From Symsagittifera roscoffensis (taxonomy: Eukaryota; Xenacoelomorpha; Acoela; Convolutidae), in contig NC_087064.1 of NCBI RefSeq assembly GCF_963678635.1, forward strand, positions 68,622,025-68,686,024: DNA of 64,000 bases, given 5' to 3'. A program made the position numbers and the translations under genes. Positions 21,909 through 30,693 of the stretch are shown here, one piece after another; the stretch's first letter is position 1, and each line of letters begins with the position of its first letter. The notes below the pieces were generated by a model. It was not told where the DNA came from. It worked only from the letters and a program-made list of their open reading frames with translations, and searched no databases.

Positions 21909-22302
21909 CAAGAAAGAAAGCCAGTTCCTTCGGAATACTCGATAGATTTCGCATGTTAGCTCGCAAATATTCTTCCAGCTTCCTCTGTCTTTTCTGCACG
22001 AATTTCTCCCGAAAATTGCCAACCAATCGTTTGCCTGGAAAACGGACTTCATTATTGGGCTCAGTATAAAGTTTGCTTAGTGATGCATGTAACTCGGCGA
22101 ACTCTTTATATCTACGCCGCACTATCCACGACGCGAATCTATATTTCACTCGAATTACATAGAGAATGAAATCTTCGTAGTCTAATGTAGCTTCGATTGC
22201 TACTTTAAATCCATGATAAGCAGGAACATCGTTAAGACTCGTAGGCTCATGTTCCAAACTCTGTTCAGTTTCAGAAGAAGCAGTCGAAAAAGTTCCAGTC
22301 AT
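21909..22302 (-). CDS. NISCH: Nischarin exon 1 (PX domain)
   Basis: First coding exon of a nischarin orthologue (PX plus LRR protein; in mammals a cytosolic/endosomal scaffold that restrains cell migration through integrin alpha5, Rac1, PAK and LKB1). I chose the ATG at 22302 (MTGTFSTASS); the frame upstream is open but meets an acceptor-like TTTCAG at 22318-22323. Residues about 25-125 form the PX fold: a beta-strand (FILYVIRVKY), the RRRYKEFAELH phosphoinositide-binding motif, a Pro-containing loop (RFPGKR) and the helix VQKRQRKLEEYLR. The exon ends at a GTAGGT donor in phase 1, which fits exon 2. The domain pairing and later exons exclude sorting nexins that have PX only. Confidence 0.88.
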
Positions 22303-22966
22303 AAAAACATCAGATACCTGAAATTCCCTATAAATTCCAATCAAACTGACTTTTTTGTCATCTATGGTTTTCGAATATTCTCTGTGAAGTATAATAAGTC
22401 ATCTAGAAGTGGATACTTCTCCGAAGAAAAAAATTGGTCGTGGAGCCTTAATACTGTTTCCTTCAAAGTTAGCACATGGAATTTGCGCATTGGCCCATAG
22501 AAATGTTCTTAATCACCCTTTTTTAAACAAAAAATGTTTCTTTTACGGTAACATCGAAACATTTCTTTTTCTGGTTTAAGGAAACTTTATCTTTGGTCTA
22601 TTCCTGACCCGTAAAACGGCAGAAGTTTTCACACATAAACACAATACCACGTCAAAACAGGTTGCAAGCTAGCAGACAAGAATAAAATAGATAGCCACGG
22701 TGTCGAAAAAAAATCAAAAAACCCATCTAAAACTTTTTGTCTGGACTGAAATTCTATTTGAAGAAAACTTGCCCAGTAACAAAATCGACGACGTTTAAAG
22801 AAAATCCAATAAAATTTATCGAGCGGCAACAGCGTTAAAATTTGGTAAATTCCCGTAGAGCAGAAAACAAAATTGTTGCCATGAAAAACTTCGTTCTATA
22901 ATTTCCATTTTAGGACTTTTAGCATTTTGTGCGATCAGCGGTGAGCATAAAAAGATATAAATATAA
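22303..22966. other. Upstream region of NISCH
   Basis: This should hold the NISCH 5' UTR and possibly its promoter, but I see no clear core promoter. A TTTCAG acceptor at 22318-22323 suggests an upstream non-coding exon or trans-splicing. Positions about 22714-22825 resemble 61340-61455 (shared CTAAAACTTTTTGT and GACGACGTTTA). Positions 22905-22935 (TTTTAGCATTTTGTGCGAT) resemble 44560-44580 and 59025-59048. These are dispersed-repeat traces. Confidence 0.4.
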
Positions 22967-24431
22967 CTAGCGTTTAACGCACCTTCGGTGCTTCCAAATT
23001 TTCGACAACTCATGAAAAACCGCATATATTGGAAACAATATCTGCGAACTTTTAGTGTACTCTGACAGCACCCAATTACAGGGTTGGTAATTTTGAGCTT
23101 TTAAATTTTTTTAATTCCCATTTTAAAAGCGTCATTTCGAAAACTTAATGAGCCTCTGGAGAAATTTGAAGGCCAAATTTCCAACCACTGAGAGTCCCTG
23201 AGAGCACCCTACTATAGGGTTAGGAATCCAAAATTTTGGGAATTTTTTAAACCTAAGTTTCCCGAAAATAAAAAATGAAAAAAACGTCCTTTTTCGGAAA
23301 CTAAAAGGATTGGAGCATTAATATTAAGAGGCAAGATTTGAGACGCCTGGGTGTACGCTGACAAAAAAGTTGTACCTTCATCAAGTTAGTAGTTTCAAAT
23401 TTTTTGAATTTCTTTGTAGATAAGTTCTTTGAGAAATTTCGAAAAAAAAACAAAAAAAATTCACATCTCGGAAACTAAAAGCATTTGAGCAGTCGCGTTC
23501 AGCCATGTGGCAAGATTTGCAACTCTTTAGAGTACCCTGACAACACCGAACTATAGCGTTGGGCATTTCAAATTTTGAAAAACAATTAATTTGAACTTTC
23601 TGAAAATTACAAAGAAAACTACAAAGAAGTGAGCAGTCAGTTTGGATGCAAAATTTGCAATCCTTGAGTACTCTGACAGGACCTAACTACAGGGTTGGGA
23701 ATTTCAGATTTTTAAAGAACAATAATAATTTAACTTTTCTGAAAATTTTTGAAAAAATCACAAAAAACTTCATCTCGAAAACTACAAAGAATTGAGCAGT
23801 CATACTTGGAGGCAAGATTCGCAATCTTTGAGAGTACTCTGACATGACCTAAGTACAGGGTTGAGAAATTCAGATTTTAAAAAACTAATAATAATTTAAC
23901 GTTTTCTGAAAATTTTTGAAAAATCACAAAAAACGTTTTATCTAGAAAAATATAAAGAATTGAGCAGTCATATTTGGAAGCAAGATTCGCAATCTTTGAG
24001 ATTACTCTGACAGGACCTAACTACAGGGATGAGAATTTCAGATTTTTAAAGAACAATAATAATTTAAGTTTTCTGAAAATTTTTGAAAAAATCACAAAAA
24101 ACGTCACATCTCGAAAACTACAAAGAATTGAGCAGTCATATTTGGAGGCAAGATTCGCAATGTTTGAGATAACTCTGACAGGACCCAACTAGAGGGTTGT
24201 GAATTTCAGATTTTGCGGGAAAAAAATTAATAAGTTTTCTGAAAGTTTTTTTGAAAAAATCTCAAAAAACGTCATATTTCGAAACCTACAAGGATTTGAA
24301 CAGTCATATTTGGAGGCAAGATTTTTTTATCTCCTTAGAGTACTCTGACAGCATTGAACCACAGAGTTGGGAACTTCAAGTTTTGTAAATTATATTGTTA
24401 TTTGAAATTCCTGAAAACGTTTGAAATTCCT
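22967..24431 (-). mobile_element. Helitron C, 5' end lost to PLE-A
   Basis: The minus-strand 3' end is CTAG (22967-22970) after hairpin GCACCTTCGGTGC with an 8-nt spacer, as in Helitron A. About eight units of the ~167-bp repeat follow, in minus orientation, up to about 24390. The TC end is absent: sequence passes straight into the Penelope-like element near 24432. ORFs inside (for example 23974-24192) are only repeat translated. Confidence 0.75.
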
Positions 24432-24476
24432 GAAAATGTGCGAAAACGTTTGAATTAACAATTTTAAAAAATTCTT
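24432..24476 (+). repeat. PLE-A 5' terminal repeat
   Basis: Identical over 45 bp to 28245-28289. The bases just before it (CCTGA) match the start of the ribozyme core at the other end, with about nine bases missing, so this is a broken copy of the hammerhead motif. Confidence 0.75.
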
Positions 24477-24659
24477 ATTCTACTTTTTGTTAAATTTTGG
24501 AAAAAAAATAACCTCGACGAAGAGTGAATGATAGATTAAAAAGTTTGTTGTAAAAATACAAACAAAAAATTTTTAGATCATTTTTATTTTTCTCAGAACA
24601 GTCTTAATTTTTATTTTTTTTCTCATCTTAACAATGAGTTTTCTTACATTTGAGTTAAA

Positions 24660-25297
24660 ATGGCATGGGTTGTAGCTGCAAGCTCTCTATTTCATAGCTT
24701 GAATACCTTACGACCAGCAGAGAAAGCGGAACTGGACGAACTGGTATACGCTGAATCGGGATTATCGCTGAATCCTCATACCGTGAGGAAGAGACAAAAT
24801 TTACAGACTCTTCTGGAAGAGCATCCTCTGGTGGACAAGGAGATAATTCTTTGGCACGACGTATTGAATAACAGTTTGTCGAAACACCGAACCAATGCCA
24901 ACACGCTTTATCTTCTGGACGATTTAATTTCGTATTTGCAATCAAAGCGACATCGGTTTAAGGCGATTATATATTGCAGAAGAACCAGAACGACAGATAT
25001 CTTTGATTCTCTGATGCGTACAGGGATCTTGATAGTCCCAACAACGAAATTGATCTCGAGAGGCAAGAGGCAGGATCCCGCTTTGGTGAGACAATACCTG
25101 GAAGTTCATCAATCGAGCGAACTTGAGTTGAAGTCATTGCGAGTTGTGCTGACACATAGAGAAAACTTGCCCGGGATATTCTCAAAGATAAGAGCGCGGA
25201 CTCAGAAACCATCACAAGGACGACGCAAGGCGAAGGCACGCAGAGAGGAAACAACGACTGACGTCTCTCTACCATCGGCTGAAAAGGCGCGGATTGG
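24660..25297 (+). CDS. PLE-A upstream ORF (function unknown)
   Basis: This encodes about 212 residues from the ATG at 24660 to the proposed splice donor; without splicing the frame stops at 25299-25301. I do not recognise an established domain. Conserved patches between this and the PLE-B upstream ORFs (33004-33732, 53273-54040) are IILWHDVLNNS (IILRHYVLSNS in PLE-B), YCRRTRTTDIF, LISRGKRQDP and a HQSS..ELKSLRV block. The C-terminus is Lys/Arg-rich (RRKAKARREE), compatible with nucleic-acid binding. The D..N pattern faintly recalls SGNH-type folds, but I do not claim it. Conservation across two PLE families shows that it is a real protein-coding part of the element. Confidence 0.75.
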
Positions 25298-25365
25298 GTA
25301 AGTGAATCTACTGTGTGAATTATCCTGCTGAGAGCCGCATGAGTTTAAGTGCTCGTGGCCTGCAG
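25298..25365 (+). other. Putative spliceosomal intron in PLE-A
   Basis: The donor GTAAGT (25298-25303) and an acceptor ending GCCTGCAG (25365) bound a 68-bp interval with in-frame stops. Removing it joins the upstream ORF in frame (phase 2) to the RT ORF, whose first residues IMTAVVLPP have homologues at the same place in PLE-B. Introns are known in several PLEs, so this fits the family. Confidence 0.6.
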
Positions 25366-27982
25366 GATAATGACCGCCGTAGTTTTGCCCCCACCGATGC
25401 TGAGATGGATATTCAGGAAAAAACAAACTTGGAAATCAGTTTTGAATTACCTGAAGCATTCAAATAAATTAAACAACAATTTCCATCGATTGAAGTTTTT
25501 ACGGAAATGTCAAAGCAATGACATAATACCAGATTTTTTGAGATTTTGGGTGCCAGAAAATGGGGTTTTTTCGGACCAAGCGGTGCATAGTTTTCAATTA
25601 AAACTCCTAAGAACAGAGATAAATCAGGCAAGGTCAGAAGAGAAGAAGATAGACGATGATCTAGCTAAGGCAAGAGAGGTAGTGCGGAGAGGGATAGATG
25701 AACAATGGTGGCCCTCAATAGCATTTTATCTAAAGCTCCAGGCTAGAATTGCTATCCATGACATCAAGGATAGACATGAAAAGAAGTTAAAAAAGCTAGC
25801 AGAGCGGCAGGACAGACCGTTAATGAAAGTGAATGACAAATCGGTCAGAGCACTAGGTGGCATTGAGCTACCCAAGTGGGTTCATGAAGTGTTAGGTTTT
25901 GGCCCAAAGCACCCGGTGAGGGATCGTTTCAATGAACTTCACTTTCTTGCGGACATTGATAATTTTTTATCTGAGCTTAAATCGCAAAAGGTACCAGGTG
26001 AAAAATTATGTGAAAATGAAGCTGCTGCAAAATCATACGCTAAACGTGTGCGGCAAACACCGTCGGATAGAGGGATTGAGAAAGCCAGGAAGTATTTGAA
26101 GGACAATGGTCTCTTGGCAGTCCCATTCGATAAAGGTGTTGGCTTCTGTGTAATGAAGAAAACGACATATGAGGCTAAACTAACTGAGCTGCTGCAATCG
26201 GAACAATTTAGCGAAAAACCAGGTTTAACTGATAGTGTTGTTATGAAAATTGAGAAAGACATCAACAAAGAACTGTTGGCCATGAAAAAGAAAGATGAGA
26301 TCGATGAGGCACTGTATAGTAGGCTTAGGTCCACGGGAGGGCAGCCAGCTCGATTATATGGATTGGCTAAAGTACATAAGAAAGGAACCCCTCTCCGTCC
26401 CGTACTGTCACTGCCAGGGAGCTCATATGAACATCTAAATAAAACTTTGGCCAAATTTTTTGACAACATTGAGGGGGCAAACATTGAGACAAACACACAA
26501 ATGGTTCGGGAGATCATAGAGAACATAGATCTAGACTAAAATGAGAGTATTATCTCCCTGGATGTCAAAAGTTTGTACACTAATGTCCCACTAAAGGAGG
26601 CAATAGATATAGCACTGAGGAAACTGTACGAACAAACTAGTCCTCCTAAACTGGCACGCGGAACTATGAAGAAATTGTTGAACATGGCTGTAAGTAAGGT
26701 GCACTTCAAATGCAACGTTTTATGGTACGTACAAAAGGATGGGTTGGCAATGGGTGCATCCCTTGCTGTCATTCTTGCCAATTTATGGCTAAAGGAGTAC
26801 GAATATGCATTAATGAAGGAAGTACCTGCGTTGACACAGCTAAATGAAAACCGGAATGGCCTATGCCCTGATTGCGAGCGGAGGGTAACATACAGAAGTA
26901 AGGGGATCGAATGCGAAGCTTGTTGAAATTGGTACCATTTAAAGTGTAATAATGTATCCGACAAAGAATATGAGCAAATCTCAGAAATGGTTTGGTATTG
27001 TAAGAGATGTAAAGAGCAGCGAGATCAAGAAAAACCAACAGAAAATGTCAAAGCGTTCCTAAGATATGTAGATGATATAGTGAGGACGGTAAAGGGGGAT
27101 CCAGATATAGTGTTAAAAGCAGCTAATGAGCTCCACCCCAACTTACAATTCACTATCGAAAATCCGGATTCGAACGGAGACTTAGCCTTTCTAGATTTGA
27201 ACATTAATGTGGACTCACGAAAAAAGGTAACATGTGGATGGTATCAAAAACCAACGGATACTGGGACTAACCTTAACTTCAGAAGCTGCGCTCCATTGCA
27301 ATATAAACGCAATGTAGTTGAGGGTACTGTTCATCGGATTTTTAGAAGTACATCAACATGGGAAAACTTTGACAAGGCAATGAAGATTAATAAAGAACAA
27401 TGGGTGGATAATCAATACCCTGAAAAATGGTCAGATGGTGTCGTATTAAGAACGTTGAATAAGATCATCGACCGAAAAACTGACACACGAACAACGGTAA
27501 CATCAGTCAAGGAAGATCCTTTAAAGGTCAGTGCACCCATTATAACATTACAATACCGGGGTAATGCATCAGAGTGGTTTGCTGCCATACTGCGTCAAAA
27601 CGCCGGAGCCCAAGTGATATTTACTACGAGAAAGCTCAAGACTTGCCTACCGTCCCTTAAATCTCCCTTTGCGAAAGATTTGAAATCCAGAGTGGTCTAC
27701 AAGCTCACATGTAGTGGATGTAATTCCACCTATGTTGGACAAACGGTCCGGCATTTGACCACGAGGATTGAAGAGCATCACAAGGAAGATTCGCCAGTAG
27801 GGCAACATTTGAGAGAATGTGACAGGGATGGTAAGAGCGCTGAGCTTAAGTCTGAGATTATAGATCAATCAAGTAACATACAGAAACTCCTCACTCTGGA
27901 GGCCTTACATATTTGGAAAGAACGCCCCAGAATTAACACGCGCGAGGAGTTCAGGAGCAGGGAGCTGACTTTAAAATTATAG
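25366..27982 (+). pseudogene. PLE-A RT, PHD insert and GIY-YIG endonuclease
   Basis: One frame of about 872 codons broken only by TAA (26537-26539) and TGA (26924-26926). The N-terminal PLE region precedes the fingers motif (LRPVLSLPGSSYEHLNKTL, ~26391). Palm motif A is SLDVKSLYTNV (~26553), motif B is DGLAMGASLAVILANLWL (~26738), motif C is LRYVDD (~27059), followed by LAFLDLNI (~27182). A PHD finger separates B and C. The C-terminal GIY-YIG domain has VVYKLTCSGCNSTYVGQT (~27692), the catalytic-type TTRIEEH (~27760) and LEALHIW (~27896). In PLEs this nuclease nicks the target for primed reverse transcription. All visible catalytic residues are intact; the stops probably inactivate this copy. 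Confidence 0.88.
26864..27010 (+). other. PHD-type zinc finger inside the RT
   Basis: The spacing is C-x2-C-x12-C-x2-C-x4-H-x2-C-x17-C-x2-C, the C4HC3 PHD pattern, with the expected aromatic just before the His (NWYHLKC) and before the last Cys pair (VWYCKRC). It starts about 22 residues after the motif B helix and ends about 16 residues before the YVDD box. The in-frame TGA falls between Cys4 and Asn; PLE-B copies have Leu there. Confidence 0.85.
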
Positions 27983-28214
27983 TACATGTTTAAACATGAC
28001 TAAAATTGCAATTTTTGAAAAAATAAACTGACATGTCAGTTTGGATAAAACATCAAATCGAAAAGTTATGACTCAAGTAACAAAAAAGTATGGAAATTGT
28101 CATAATCGATGAAATAATGATTACGTAATAACAGATGTAAGAATGTGATTGGTTAAAAAATTCTAACATGTTCTTTTTGAATTTCATACATGATCTTTGA
28201 TCATTTTATTGTAA

Positions 28215-28275
28215 ATAAAAAATTTTATATCCTGACGATGCACAAAATGTGCGAAAACGTTTGAATTAACAATTT
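28215..28275 (+). ncRNA. Hammerhead-type ribozyme motif, PLE-A end
   Basis: The core is CTGACGA (28232-28238), a stem-loop GCACAAAATGTGC, then GAAA (28253-28256). AAC/GTT can form a minimal stem III, with U as the cleavage-site nucleotide. Flanks ATATC and GAATTAA allow a short stem I, an internal loop and further pairs. One unpaired T after the CTGACGA box is atypical. Minimal type I hammerheads are known in Penelope-like elements. Confidence 0.65.
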
Positions 28276-28289
28276 TAAAAAATTCTTAC

Positions 28290-30693
28290 TCAGCAGTACC
28301 GACTACCTACTTATTACATTCTAACAAGTGTTGCCCTACTGGGGAGTCCTTTTTGCAGTGTTCATCGACCCATGTGGCTAAAGGTCGGACTGTTTGGCCA
28401 ACTCAGGTGGCGTTACATCCACTACATGTAAATTTATACACCACTCTGGATCTCAGTTCACGAGCAAAGGAAATTTTGAGGGATGGCAAGGATGTTTTTA
28501 ATTTTTTTTTGCAAAAAATATTTTTGCCCCGGATATTTGCTGAGTCTTTGCAGCTAACAGTTGAGACGGATTGCCTCGATATTGCATACTATAGAGGGGG
28601 TTGAGTCTTTCAACCAGTTATCATTTCTCGATTTTGATGCTGTCACCTCTAATTTTTTCAATCAATAATCTTGTTAAGAGTTTCAAACACTACCTTCTTC
28701 AACCAATCATTCGGATAGTGATTTTCAATTCATTGTTTCCGATTTTTCTCCAATGCTTGGTCAAACTTTAATTATGTTGATGTACTTCTGAAAATTCAAT
28801 GGGCCGTCCCTTCTAAAATGTTTCTTATATTTTTCAAAAAATGCTCAGCCTCTAAAATTCAGATTGGTTCCGAGTTCAGCTGATTTTTGATACCCCCACA
28901 TGACCTTTTTCCTGAATCAAAATTAACTTTTAAGGCCAAATTACCATTACTGTCAAGTTCATCTATGGTGAACTGCAAGTTTGGATGCAACTTTTTGGCA
29001 GCCTCGAGGACTATCCCAGGATCGACCTTGATAGTTCTAACTGTGTTGTCCACATATCTTAAAAAAAACGTTAATACCATTCTCAGTCCGATCTGCTTCT
29101 TGCTTTTTTGCAAGTCATGCAAAACCCTACATATTCAGCGGCGATGTTTGCGTATTCGGATTCCGATATGCTACCACACACTAAGTGGCACCAAATCAAA
29201 CAAGCGTCTCATTCTACCCCTTTAGTTCAATATGTCCCTTTTTTCTGACATCCAGGGCAGACTTCTCTGTTATCATCATTTAGCACAGTAAATTTTGGTA
29301 GGTTTTTCTTTTAGGCAGGTTTGTAACCTTAAGGCCACAAAATAGCCAGTATTACTACAATGAAGGCGCTCATTGCTGAACCGTTTTTTTATACATACCA
29401 CAAACCATTGCATCTAAAGTGTACCTTAGTCATTGCCGAACTCAGTAGTTTTTTCATAATTTGCGAGATATTTCCGGAGGATTGATTTGCTCATATAATC
29501 TCCTCAAGGATATTTCAACAGCTTCCATGGGCGGAACGATAGGGTACAAACTCTTTAAATCAAGGGAATTTATACTCTCATCAGATTCCAATTATGTTTT
29601 TTCCAAGATCTCCCTGGCCAGTTGAGTGTTGGTTTTTTTGTTTGCCTCTCAATTTTATCAAAGTATTTTGCCAACGTTTTATTTAGGTGATCATATGAGC
29701 TACCAGGTAAGGAAAGGACGGGACGAAGTGGTGTGCTTTGTTTGTGCTTTTTTGCTAATCCATACAGCCTAGCCGACTGCGCCTGCTTCGATTTTAACCT
29801 AGTACACAGAGCTTCGCGAATATCGTTTTTATTTTTCATGGCGGGTAATTCTTTTTTTTGTCTTTTTAAATTTTGATGATCACGCTGTCTGTCAGATTCT
29901 TCCTCTCAGTATATCGTTCTACCTGCAACAAATCTTTCAGTTTCTTCTCATATGTTCAGTATCTTCTTTACACAAAAACCCACCACCTTCTCAAACGGCA
30001 CTGCCAGAAGGCCGTTGTCCTTCAAAAATTTTCGGACTTTTTCAACACATTTGTCAGAGGGGAACTGTTTCACATTTTTAGCGTAGCTCTTTGCAGCTGC
30101 TTCAATCTCAAATTATTTTTCTCCGGGTATTCTATTCAACTTCAGTTCAGATAAAATACTATCAATATCCGCAAGGAAGTGAATTTCATTGAATTTGTCT
30201 CGTACTGGATATTTTGGTCCAAATTTTAGGACTCCTCGCACGCACTGCGGCAAAATCACTTCATCTAAGATTCTGATTGACCTATCATGAAAGGTTTTTA
30301 AACTATATCCAGTCTTTTCGAAAAAATTTTCAAGCTTGTTTTTGAGTCGACTTATCAGCTTGTTGACACTACACCTTGCTTGCAGGTTCAGAATGAAAAT
30401 TAGCGAAGGCCATTACTTCTCATCTAAATCACTTCTCACTACCTCCCTTGCTTTCGCTAAGTTACCCGGTGCCCTGTTACTATCCACGTTTGCCTGGCTC
30501 ATCTCAGATCTCAGGCCTCTCAATTGACAGCTGCGCACCGCTTGATAAAAAAAACACCGTTATCATTCACACAAAACCGTTAAAAATCTGGTAGATTGTC
30601 GTTATCGAGACATTTTTCAGAAATTCATTTATCAGGAAACTGATTTTTATTTTATTAAAATGTTTTAATTATTGTAACACTTCCAGGTAAGTT
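28290..30693 (-). pseudogene. PLE-B array 1, unit 1 (RT-PHD-GIY-YIG)
   Basis: This is the left unit of a two-unit minus-strand array, starting with the RT N-terminal region near 30690. The fingers motif is at about 29700 (LRPVLSLPGSSYDHLNKTL), the PHD at 29110-29259 and motif C (RYVDN) near 29050-29065. The GIY-YIG start (VVYKFTCSGCNAT) lies at about 28400-28440. Several frameshifts are present, some shared with the other units. Palm motif C has Asn for the second Asp. Its left end is cut by PLE-A at 28290, removing the rest of the GIY-YIG domain and the terminal repeat. Confidence 0.8.

Larger units (their letters stand above)
24432..28289 (+). mobile_element. Penelope-like element PLE-A
   Basis: A nearly full-length PLE. 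A 45-bp direct repeat (AAAATGTGCGAAAACGTTTG...) lies at both edges, 24432-24476 and 28245-28289, resembling the pseudo-LTR arrangement of PLEs. Inside are an upstream ORF, a probable 68-bp intron, an RT with an embedded PHD finger, and a C-terminal GIY-YIG endonuclease. The coding part has only two in-frame stops and no frameshift after the intron, so it decayed recently. The right end abuts the minus-strand PLE-B array tail to tail. Confidence 0.85.

Noticed and set aside
22213-22500. Plus-strand ORF over the PX exon
   Set aside because: It is a shadow of NISCH exon 1; likewise 4842-5081 over exon 4.
25939-26526. 195-residue minus-strand ORF
   Set aside because: It is the antisense of the PLE-A RT frame, which carries recognisable domains; the same applies to plus-strand ORFs such as 32029-32451 and 47723-48145 over PLE-B.
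26537-26926. TAA and TGA in PLE-A as programmed recoding
   Set aside because: PLE-B has a sense Leu codon at the TGA position, and nothing around the stops looks like a recoding signal; ordinary decay is simpler.
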